DNA from: Echinometra lucunter
Lineage: Eukaryota > Echinodermata > Echinoidea > Camarodonta > Echinometridae
NCBI GenBank assembly: GCA_029962745.1
Contig: CM057161.1
Span: forward strand, 13,337,449 to 13,401,448
Reading direction: 5' to 3'
DNA: 64,000 nt
Part shown: positions 12,201 to 21,644 of the stretch, in pieces
Numbering within the stretch: position 1 is the stretch's first letter
How the letters are laid out: every line of letters begins with the position of its first letter
The notes under the pieces: generated by a model
What the model was told of the DNA's origin: nothing
What the model saw: only the letters and a program-made list of their open reading frames with translations
Database searches by the model: none
Translations under genes and position numbers: made by a program

Positions 12201-14588
12201 AGTTCTTATACTTTACGCATACTTTTCCTGCGGATAAATTAATGTGGACCCTCCAACTCCAAATTATCACTATATTGATACAAAAAGACTTAGTGATATT
12301 ACCATCAATTTATAATTTCTGTCAATGAAATAAAAAGAGTTTTTGAAACTAAGAAATGGTTTATGGAATGCTGATTTTCGAACGTTTTAAGTCATACTTA
12401 TACATTTTTCTGAATGAAAATTATTTCTTTCCTTTTCAACGTCATGAATCAACAGATCCACAGAAACTGTCAATGTGAATGCGCTGTACAACGCGATTGC
12501 CCAGATGGTATGGTATGGGATGCGATACGATGTGATTGTGTCTGCAACACACCAATACACGAAAGGTATGTTTATAAAGGCATTGGCTAACTTTGTGAGC
12601 AGCTGATTTAAAAAATTCTCAAACTAAGATGAAATGTGTATAAAAACTTGTATTTGTACTAAAAAAAACCCTGAAACCTACTAAAATTTGAAATGAAAAA
12701 CTGTTAGTAAGACGAAAAGGACGATTTTATTATTTTTGGTCTCAGAGACAATAAATAAGAGGAGCATTTTCCACGAGTTAAAAAAAACCGTTAGCTGCAC
12801 CTCTCTCCCTGCACTATGCATGATATGCATACACACACACACACACACACACACACCCACCGTACTGTACATGATATGTATACACAGTACTGTTCAGGTG
12901 AACTCTGTGCACTGTGACATGCACGCTCGTTATGTCCAGTCTGTGCAACCGACCATTATATTTTCTTCAAATATTAATTTTGTTTACATTTTTAATATAT
13001 AAAAAATACTTTCCGTCGATGTTATACTTTGAAACTTTCAGACAGGTATTTTAAAACTATAACTGTTGTGTTTATACCATTGTCAAAATAAGGTTTTTAA
13101 AAATTCTCACAATGTTAGCCTTTTACTTTAAAGAGAAGCAGGAGTTCTGGGGAAGGAGACAAATAATTTGTGAGCTTTCTCATTCTTTCCATGTCAGTTA
13201 GGAAGAATATCATAGTAAAAATGTCCCCTAGAAAGGATTGCTCTTCAAATGCCTTCATATTGGAAATATGACAAGAAAACGCTGAAAAGTTCGGGGGTAA
13301 CATGCCAGATGCCAGATTTGTGTGTGGTCCCATGTACTCATTTATTTTGTGCAGTGCAAGTAACTTTTAGGGAAAGTAAGAGAATTTCTTATCAATTCTA
13401 TTCAGTCATACTAGGGATATGGGCACAGTGCATGGACCGGGCCATAAACTTAGAAGAAGAAAAAATCGTGACGCAATGTTTTATTTCCCCATTTCTTTTT
13501 TTCCATTCAAACATAATTGACAAGTTAGAGAAACATACATCATGTATACATGTCTAAGTAATTCATTTTGATTTGGCATGAGTATTGCTTCACACTTTTT
13601 TTTTGTTTCTTTCCTTTTTGTAGTGAGTATCAGGGTGTTTTTTTTTTAAAATCATTATTATTTCATCGATTCCTTTATTTAATTTCATTTCATTTATTTT
13701 TTTTCCATTTTCAACAGAATACAACAAACGTAATTACATCGTAAATAATATTACCGACAAAATGCACAAAATAAGAATAATTTTCAAGCAATGTAATCTT
13801 CAAAGTCAATTATATAAGTAAATGTTGAAAATGAAGGGGAATGCTAAAGAGAAAAATTTGTATTTTGCAAACCCCTCAGTCATCGTCCACCGTTCATCCG
13901 TTTCACCCCAATCTTTGGTGTTAAAAAATACTATATCATTATTGTACTTTAATCCGACTTAACTCATTCTTCCTTTATTTCGTTGATATCCTACAGGTCG
14001 TGTAGGAGAAGAAAACATTATTTCAACGAGGATATCTGTGGCTGTGAATGTTTAAAAAGACTCCAAGTCGGTTGCCACCCTCCATACGTTTTCAACCCGC
14101 AAACATGCAAGTAAGCGCACAATAACATTACAAATTCCTGTGGCCATTACATAATTATTTCAGAATATTAGTTGCTTTTAATGAAGGCGCTTTCTACTTT
14201 ACGTTAACCCATAAACTACTGGAGCCAAGTGACCCCTGTATTAAGCCTATAGGATTTAGAATATTGACTAGTCAACAAGTTAATTGAGAGAAAAAAGTAG
14301 TTTTCCCTATGAATGGAGCTTAGCTTGACCGAAAATATAAGGAAATTGTATGAAACGATACAATATTGTGCCATCTGTTTTTAAAATAATTTCAAACAAA
14401 TTCATTCCTCCTCTCAGTCTCTTTCAAAATGAGTGCATTTATTTTTGGTTTCTTTTCTTAGCACGTTACAGTATCTTTGGAGTAATAGTTCATGATTGAA
14501 ATGGCATATTTTGTTTATCTTTTTTCTCAGATGCCAGTCAAGATCAAGATCAAGAAGGGAACCATTGTCATCATCCTCGTATCCATGA
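8445..14588 (+). CDS. VEGF/PDGF-family growth factor, 5' partial, seven exons
   Basis: Exons 8445-8582, 8828-8881, 10707-10903, 11465-11599, 12456-12565, 13997-14110 and 14531-14588 have AG/GT borders and matching phases, giving 267 visible residues and a TGA stop. Residues about 1-65 are a low-complexity acidic propeptide-like region. The cystine-knot domain lies in exons 3-4 with all eight expected cysteines, including WPPCITVNRCGGCC and CSCEC. That fits the PDGF family signature except for Ile where Val is usual. Exons 5-6 add CQCEC, CDCVC and CGCEC, a cysteine-rich tail like the BR3P repeats of VEGF-C/D and insect PVF factors. The end is basic and serine-rich (SRSRSRRE). The family is secreted and signals through receptor tyrosine kinases. 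The start codon and signal peptide are not seen and probably lie in the gap or upstream. Orthology, for example to sea urchin VEGF3, is untested. Confidence 0.9.
8950..9540. repeat. Intronic tandem duplication with CRE and E-box motifs
   Basis: Two copies of a unit of about 290 bp lie in the second visible VEGF-gene intron, from about 8957 and 9250. Both read: (GA)n, poly-G, ttctaaccc, catcaaatattgat, cagaccacataggggttg, catgacgtcacat, aaaatcacgtgacaaacgc, then (GA)n again. Each copy holds an exact TGACGTCA palindrome (CRE type) and a CACGTG E-box about 20-25 bp apart. Homology is clear; regulatory function is inference. Confidence 0.7.
10226..10490. mobile_element. Nonautonomous repeat family C, copy 1 (CGTACGCAGC ends)
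   Basis: The element starts at tcgtacgcagcggggg and ends at ttgcgtacggccctgcc, so CGTACG-type ends face each other. The interior holds cagaaattttgaaaactta and ctcggtcgcatcgct. Related copies lie at 37041-37282 (same orientation) and 22150-22424 (opposite). No coding capacity. It sits in the VEGF-gene intron just before the cystine-knot exon. Confidence 0.6.
11695..11998. repeat. Foldback element made of GAGTCA words
   Basis: Intronic segment in which GAGTCA/TGACTC and TCGGAATGG/CCATTCC words iterate on both strands. The segment cagctgggagtcaactccat is the inverted complement of later attcggaaatccgag-to-cagctg segments, and the downstream half is itself a tandem repeat of about 70 bp (11860-11930, 11925-11995). 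The whole can fold into long imperfect hairpins. Confidence 0.7.
12828..12857. repeat. (CA)n microsatellite
   Basis: A CA dinucleotide run in a VEGF-gene intron between the first and second cysteine-tail exons. Confidence 0.9.
13677..13878 (-). repeat. Dispersed repeat family B, copy 2
   Basis: Same order of landmarks as copy 1: cattttcaaca, the aattacatcgtaaataata middle, gttgaaaatgaaggggaatg and ttgcaaacccct. It lies in the intron before VEGF exon 13997-14110. Confidence 0.65.
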
Positions 14589-15220
14589 TTTAAATGCTTC
14601 GGAAAACATCAGAGGCGTATCCATGCAGGCCTCACCTTCAGGAGGGGCAGGGCATCTCAGATGAGGATGATCTACTGCATGGAAACACATTTTTGAGGGC
14701 TCTTGTTTGCGAATATGAAGAATTTCGCTCACTGCTAATAATCATGATAATAATCTATCAGTTTCCAAATATTGTGGCTGCATTTTTTTCTTTGGTCGAA
14801 ATATTTCAGGATACCCCTCCTAAAATTATGCTTGTGGAACTATCCCCCTTCAAATGACTCTGAAGGAATACGTGGACCAAATATTTTAGATGGGGGGGGG
14901 GGGGCACCCGCGATACCTTTTAATGGCATTTCATGGCAATTTGAGAGAGAGGGGGTGTGCACTATCACTATCATCACCCCCCCCCCCCACTCTCGAACAG
15001 TTAACCGCCCTGCCACCCCTCTGGAGACGCCATTAGAAAAAAGACTGGTAGAACATAGTATCCATCTAGAAAAGACAAACATCACATTTGTTCCTTTTTA
15101 TTGTCAAGCGTAATATTCCATTTACCAGGAGAAATTTACGAAGAAAGGAAATAGAGTAGTTAATGATGATATGGGACTTCTTTTAAACTATACCCTTTCT
15201 TAAAAATCATTTTCTTAGAA

Positions 15221-15590
15221 AGAGGTTTTTGGACTTAAGGGATGTTGAGATGTGAGGCGACATTTCCCCGCAACAAATCCCCGTGACAGTTTAGTGTACA
15301 AGTCAATGGGGCATGAGGCGACAAAAAAAAAAAAAAATGTCGCCGAGGCAGGACAATTTTTTTTTCTGCCTGGCTGAAAAAAAAAAAACGCACTAATCAA
15401 ATTCCTAAAAAGTTAGCGCAAAATATGATGTCATGAGTTTGTCTGCGCAAGTTTTGACAAAGTTCTCTTTTATTTGAGAATTAATTGACGAGTTTAATGC
15501 GCGTTCATTAACAATAAGTGGCACCACAATGTCGCGCCATATTTACTAAAAATGTTGCGGGGACATGTCGCCTCCTATCTGAACACCTCT
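15221..15590. mobile_element. MITE, family D
   Basis: Terminal inverted repeats: the left end reads agaggtttt, then gatgtgaggcgacatttcc and ccgcaac. The right end reads gttgcggggacatgtcgcc, then gaacacctct. About 370 bp, noncoding, with an A-rich interior and a second gaggcgaca word. Confidence 0.7.
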
Positions 15591-16934
15591 TTATTCTGAA
15601 ATGGTAGAATTCCTATAGGAAATCAACATCAGCTATTTCTTTGAATCTTCAGTGAAGATTTCAGGGATCTACCTCTACATTTTCAGACATATCAGATATA
15701 CATGCATTATTTTTGCAGTTATAGTTAAATACTGCATTTATAGTCAAATAATAATATCAATATAATGTTTTCATTGCGTAATTCAGCCCATACTGAGTTC
15801 TCAAAGCGCTTTACATACAAAGATGTGGCACGATGTTAATTTACAGCTATATGAAAATGACAGGAAACAGTGATCAGGTGTATGTATGTACCTAGATAAC
15901 AAAATCATTACCATGATCAGCAGGGTGATCAGAGATAAGCAAATTTTAAAAAAATACAGAAATGTGCTATAAGAATAGAAAAAGCTACAAACTTACTGAC
16001 ATAGAATTGAATAGAATTAAATGAAAACAAAAATGATTGTAGGCTGTATAGGATTTCAGTTATGCTTGAAAACTGCAGGACTCTACTGAGATCTGAGTGA
16101 TTGGTGGAAACTGTCCCATAGCGCTTTCCATACGCCTGTCAGGCCTGTTCAAAAGTTATTTCGCCGTAGGCTTTCATCCTTAATCCTAAACAATGTATTA
16201 TTCTTCTATATTATTCCCCATCTAATTCATCTTTTATTCATGTACTTTTTTCAGATAGGTAAGATACGGGACATTGCACAAAATTAATGATTAATTAATA
16301 TTCATGACAAAGGTACAGTAAATCATAGACTAAAGTCCATCGCTATAGTATGCATGTGCGTTTGCTTTGAGCATGCCAAAACAAACTGAGAAATACAATT
16401 AGATATTTGAAACAATGAAAATTATCTTACATAATTAAAATCAGTGTGGTACTGGTAGAAAATTATTGTACTATAGTGTGTATATGTTATCGTGTTCTTA
16501 ACATGCAGAAATACCTCTGTATTATATAATTTGTATTTGTAAATAGTTAACACTGATATTGTATTTATGGATGAACATGGTCTACGTAACTTGATTTTTA
16601 TATGTCCTTCAATTTTTTTTTCTCATTTTATTTTCTTCATAAAAAATATCTTATCCCATCTAACAAGACTGAGTATTGATGATGTAGTTTGACTTTGAAT
16701 TTAGTCGCGACCCTGCTGTGGTAAAAGAAATCAAGTTTCATTTTCATGGAGACTGTTCTTTTTAAGGATTTGGCAACAAGGCATGTTTTGAATGACAACA
16801 CCATAAGTCACAAATTTGACCCAATTCTGAAATAGTTTTATGGGAAAAGGATTGCCTGGAAAAATTTTAGCAAAAAGGAAGCAAGTTACAGCTAATAACA
16901 TTGTCTTTGATCACAAATTTCCATGCTGTAGGGC

Positions 16935-17257
16935 GGGGGGGGGGGGGGGTCTTTCATAAAGCTGTTGGTAAGGTTACGCATGACTTTACGAACGACTTGA
17001 ATGTGAAGTACCGAATGGGATGCTCAAATATTTTTCCTGAAGTTTGACATTTCTCATAATCTCAATTAAATTGTGGCAAAAAATATACTTCGTAATAAAA
17101 CTGTATAAGCAACACTAATGTTAGTCTACGTCTGCACATTCCACCGTTAGCTGCTGGAATTTATATTGACTGAGCATCCCATTCGGTGTAGTATATTCAA
17201 GTCGCTCGTAACTTGAAGTCATTCGTAACTTTACGAACAGCTTTATGAAACATCCCA
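16935..17257. mobile_element. MITE, family A, copy 2
   Basis: Left arm tctttcataaagctgttgg with gcatgactttacgaacgac. Right arm gtcattcgtaactttacg with ctttatgaaacatccc. The interior matches copy 3 (gaatgggatgctcaaa against aaatgggatgcccaaa). A poly-G run precedes the left end. Confidence 0.8.
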
Positions 17258-17829
17258 AGTAGTATTTTCATTTGTGGCATTTTGTATTGTTGTCATTTGC
17301 TTCATTTTGCCAAAGTAGGGCAGCAAAGTCAATGATTTACATGAATTAGGTGCTGCTTATTATCCCTTCTGCTGCTACTAGATTCAGTCTAATCTTGATG
17401 TGTAAAGGGACGGGGGGGGGGGGGGGCGATGTGACACGATGATATAGATGAATAAATGCTCATTCTCAATGTTCACCATGTTCGAAAAATACGCTGATTT
17501 ATGACTATTGGCATCCTTCTTCCACTTACTTAATTTGTATGTAGATGTAATTTATTATGTCTTATATTTATTGTAAACACGCGTGTATTCTGTAATTACT
17601 GTTCTGTTTAATCGATATTATGCTGCTAATGATGTATGTGTATACTGAAAAGATGTATATAATAAATTGTCATGTACAATAATCGGTGTTTTTAGTACGT
17701 TTTGTGCATATGATGTGGGCTACGTGACTATCAAACGTATTTGATTTTAAAGTGTGTGCGCGTGCGTTTGTGATTGTGCAGGGGGGGGGGGGGGGATAAG
17801 AGTGGTAGCCAGGATCTCTGTCATGGTGG

Positions 17830-18305
17830 TAGCACGCTCGCGGAGGTGCCGTAGTAGAGTGGTTTAAGAGAATTTGGTACCTGTGGTATGAATTGTGTGA
17901 TTATAGCTCAAATGCATAGAAAGTTAATGTTATTACAGTGCTTTTTGCAGAAAGTTCATTGACCTTTTGAACTTTGGCCTTGGTTAAATTGAACTCGTTT
18001 CGAACTTGACCTGCGCTTCTAAGAGATGTACCTCTGGTAAGAATGTTGTGATTCTACCTCAAATCTTTTTGAAAAGAAAGTTCATTAACCTTTTGACCTT
18101 TGACTTTTGTTAATTCCACTCATTTTCGAACCCTGCGGCTTTAAGAGCGGTACCTGTGGTATGCATTTTTCTGATGCTATCTCAATTCCATAGAAAGTTA
18201 TTGTGATTACAGCATGATTGTTGACGAAGCCGACGACTCCGACGGAAATAGTGACGCCGATTATGGTCTCGCTCCGCTACGTCGAAGGCGAGTCAAAAAC
18301 TAGTA
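17830..18305. repeat. Tandem-unit repeat with TGACCTTTGAC motifs
   Basis: Three diverged units of about 120 bp, each with tacctgtggtat or tacctctggtaa, a gaaagttcatt word and a ttgacctttgacttttg-like word. The end carries ggtctcgctccgctacgtcg and a complementary cgaaggcgag. TGACCTTTGAC is the complement of the DR1 nuclear-receptor site found repeatedly at 42090-43014. Confidence 0.55.
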
Positions 18306-18394
18306 TAGACGGATTAATTATTAATGTAAGGTAAATGAAATGAAAAGAAGTTTGGTTTGAATGATGTCAGTTCCTACCTTCTTTCCCCTTCACA

Positions 18395-18569
18395 GTAGGG
18401 CCTACTATGACATCAGCGCCAAGGGTAACTACATTGTTGAGAAGCTTTCCTCTGGTTGGCGCGGAAGCTGCAGTGCGGTGAACCAGACCGTGAGCTTGTG
18501 GACATGCTAGCCTTGGAACCTCCCGAAGATTCCATGGATCCCGAGTTGGAGAAGCAGTACGAACCCCGG
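18395..18569 (+). pseudogene. Ran-like GTPase C-terminal exon with a one-base deletion
   Basis: After a plausible acceptor (cttcacag) the frame reads YYDISAKGNYIVEK, matching the region of the GTPase Ran around its SAK guanine-binding motif. One base appears lost near 18445, and the next frame reads FLWLARKLQCGEPDRELV and MDPELEKQYE, matching Ran's C-terminal helix region. The donor-like ccgg-gtacga follows at 18570. After that the open frame continues as a Ser/Asn-rich tail to 18683 unlike Ran's acidic DEDDDL end. The N-terminal GTPase exons are not found upstream. This is either a decayed Ran paralogue fragment or an assembly indel in a divergent gene; nuclear transport function cannot be assumed. 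Confidence 0.65.
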
Positions 18570-18962
18570 GTACGAACAAGAACTCGCGCCGTAAGACACA
18601 TTTTCAATCAACCTTCTCCATCGAATAATGTTTCGAGTTCAACAAGAAATAGCTCGGATGGGAATACCATGAACACATTTTAAGCCGACTACACTGGAAA
18701 TTCAAAATGGCCGCCAAACAGGTCGCTGCATGTGCAAACAGTTACCACGGTAACCATAAAAAAGCATGATGATTAGGAGTACTTATGATGCTCACCAACA
18801 ACACGTGCACGATCGCAAACTCTTTCAAAAGTTCAACGTAAATCAGTTTCAGTAGCCGGCCTTGTCCATCACTTTGAAATGCGCGAACAATAACGTATTA
18901 CGTAATCTGACCATAATTTTAAATGGTAAGTACAATTGGATGTCTTTGCAAGCGTAAAGTCT

Positions 18963-19031
18963 ATAGGTGTCGCTTGGCCATTGATGAAAGAGGCCCGTTA
19001 TCGGATCAAATTACTCGGATTACTAGGTCAC

Positions 19032-19106
<75 letters not shown>

Positions 19107-19182
19107 TTTTAGGTGTCGCTTGGCCATTGATGAAAGAGGCCCGTTATCGGATCAAATTACTCGGATACTAGGTCACTACACA

Positions 19183-19253
<71 letters not shown>

Positions 19254-19255
19254 TT
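18963..19255. repeat. Local 62-bp direct duplication around AT microsatellites
   Basis: A segment starting taggtgtcgcttggccattg occurs at about 18964-19028 and again at 19111-19172, with one base difference near the end. Between the copies lies a long (TA)n and poly-T tract; after the second copy come (CA)n and (TA)n tracts to about 19258. A (GA)n and poly-G run follows at 19331-19371. Confidence 0.85.
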
Positions 19256-19324
19256 TAAAGTAATAAAATTGTCAATATCCAGTTTTTCCGACAAGTGTTC
19301 CCAAATTTCACAAACAAGCAGAGG

Positions 19325-19370
<46 letters not shown>

Positions 19371-19763
19371 AGAAAAACAAATTATCTTTATTTCTTTTAT
19401 TGCAATGTATATAATTGAAAGTATATGCTCTTTTTTCACACCTATTCATATTATTTTCTTATAACGGATATAGGTTAAGCTGGTGTGAAAATTTTGAACT
19501 ATCTATGCTTTTCGAACCAATGTCTCCTTTCTGTGATAATACAACTTGAATTTTAAAGTCAGTATGTACAAAAAGAAAATAAAGGAAGAGATAATGATAT
19601 CAATTCATCTTATCAAACATCTTCATGTTTTAGTTCTTGAAAAAAAAAAATCACTATTTCTGAGATACCAACTTATTTGTAAACAGGTATATAATGCATT
19701 TTTTATATTTCGTTTTTCTCCATTACCATCATTACATGTTTTGTCACTTAAAGTCGCTCACTC

Positions 19764-20147
19764 GTGGGCTTTCATGGCGAATTTGACACCAAGGGTGCAT
19801 ACCCAGTAACAGGTGTTGTCCATCACTATGAGTTTTATAACCAACAGACCTTAGGTAATGCTCTGTATATTCCACCCTTTGCCCCATATGGCAAAGTCAT
19901 TATCTCACTTTCCCTGGCCCGAGAATGCCCGAAGCAGGCCGAGAAATGTTTATGGTGGGACAGCTTGTTTTGCTGTGCTCCAGAAATGTTGCTCTATTAC
20001 AGGTATTTCCAGTGCTTTTCACGAAGTCTGGTGTCAGCAAATTATGATCCATTCCCCATGAAAGTCCACGACAGAATGTCTTTAAGTGTTTCCACTGATG
20101 ATTGCTATACCAAACAGGGCCTCATGAAAGACCGCCGTCATTGGTAA
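19764..20147 (+). other. Unassigned open frame of 127 codons, possibly decayed exon
   Basis: An open frame in non-simple sequence. It contains GEFDTK, then TGVVHHYEFYN, which faintly resembles the Ran switch region (GEF..K, then GV.VH...F.TN). A donor-like site (accttag-gtaatg) follows near 19854 and an acceptor-like acttaaag precedes at 19752. Downstream of that point no Ran similarity is visible. With a Ran-like exon 1.2 kb upstream this could be a second scrambled Ran-like piece, but the order would be wrong for one gene. No function is assigned. Confidence 0.25.
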
Positions 20148-20253
20148 AAGCCGCCCTGTTTAAACTGATGAATATCAGAAATAAATTCAAAACGAAATAA
20201 ATGAATATAAAGTGTAAAAATGAGCACTTATAGAAATCAATGATGTTTATGCT

Positions 20254-20525
20254 TATGTAGAGGTGTTGTGGATCAGTGGATAAGTCCTCGGACTATGAAC
20301 CACGAGATCCGGGGTTCGAATCCCACCACAGCACTAATGTCCTTTGGCGAGACATTAATCTACATTTGCCACTCTCCACCCAGGTGTAACTGGGTACCGG
20401 CAGGAAGGAATTCCTTGAAAGCTGTGAGCACTGAAATTGGTAGCCTAACTGAGCAGGGATAATATTGGGAGCGCCTTGAGCACCTTGTTTGGTGAATATG
20501 TGCGCTATATAAATATCCATTATAA
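20254..20525 (+). mobile_element. tRNA-derived SINE
   Basis: The head folds like a tRNA: the 5' ggtgttg pairs with the 3' cagcact, a box A-like tggatcagtggataag is present, and the box B is an exact ggttcgaatcc. A body follows with gccactctccacccaggtgt and gcgccttgagcacc, ending in gcgctatataaatatcc and a trinucleotide tail. A second, interrupted copy is at 43795-44590, a reverse fragment at 55605-55775, and tail-like fragments near 39040-39120 and 39600-39655. No terminal poly-A. Confidence 0.8.
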
Positions 20526-20535
20526 TTATCATTAC

Positions 20536-20603
<68 letters not shown>

Positions 20604-20765
20604 TTATCATTATTATTATCGTTATTATTATTATTATTAGTAGTAGTAGTACTACTACTACTACTACTATTATCATTATTATTATCATTATTATTAGTAT
20701 TATTATCATTATTATTATTATTATCATTATTATTATTATTATCATTATTATTATTATTATCATCC
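20526..20765. repeat. (ATT)n/(ACT)n trinucleotide microsatellite
   Basis: About 240 bases of imperfect ATT, ACT and ATC triplets that continue the SINE tail. It produces spurious poly-Ile frames on the minus strand. Confidence 0.95.
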
Positions 20766-21434
20766 GCTTTAAAAATTCATCGGGAAATTTCAACACATAA
20801 TACAATAAAATTAGAGATAATACGACAATGTTTTACATAATATGAATGCAATAATATAATTGGGTAGTAAAGTACCTTTGATATAGTAAAATGTGTGTAA
20901 CATTGATTGAGTGGTACATACAAAATCATATACACAACAACATTTTTTTTCTGCGAATGAGTTTAAGCTGCTGTTTAAGCCATAAATCGAAGTCATGTGT
21001 GATCCTTCTAAATTATCATTAAGTAGGTTTTTTTTTTTTTTTTAAAAGCAAGGATTAGCTAATGATAATTTTTTTTTTATCGTACAGTAATATAATGCAC
21101 AATGAGAAAGACTGGCTCTACACCGATATCAACGCAAAAACTTTGCATCTTCCCTACATCTGTAACATGTCTAAAATACTCATATTTTCATGGGACAAAT
21201 ACTGTCATCCGACTGACATTGTACCTGCTTTTAATGATTCTTGCAACAGGAACATCAACAACAAAAGAAAAAGTCAAACAAAAGAGCAACAACAAAAACA
21301 TTTCGAATAATGCCGTTACTGATGGAACATCCCCAAATTGGTCAGAATACAACACTTCCAGCGGGTACAGATTTAGAATATCAGCGCATATTTAGACAAG
21401 ATATTTAGAGATAAGAATTTTCAACTGAAGATGT
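20766..21434. other. Downstream flank of the SDR gene, no gene seen
   Basis: AT-rich DNA with T tracts at 21029-21042 and 21068-21077. No exon is recognised on either strand. The SDR 3' UTR (minus strand) must lie here, but no clear poly(A) signal was chosen. Confidence 0.4.
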
Positions 21435-21612
21435 CTAATTCTCAACTGGTGCGACCAAGAGATGATATCCCCCATCAACAGTGACGGTTTCCCCGGTTGT
21501 AAACGTTGAATCGCTGGATGCCAGAAATGCGATGACCTTGGCTACCTCATCTACAGTACCGGTCCTTCGCATGGCGTGAGTAACCTTACAACGCTCCAAG
21601 AACTACATCACC

Positions 21613-21644
<32 letters not shown>

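Larger units (their letters stand above)
14589..17680 (+). other. Probable long 3' UTR or downstream flank of the VEGF-family gene
   Basis: No further exon is seen after the TGA at 14586-14588. AT-rich sequence continues, interrupted by two MITEs, to an AATAAA at 17661-17666 followed by a GT-rich stretch (tcggtgtttttagtacg), the best poly(A) signal seen. Whether the transcript extends that far is unknown. G and C homopolymer blocks occur at 14892-14904 and 14978-14987. Confidence 0.4.
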
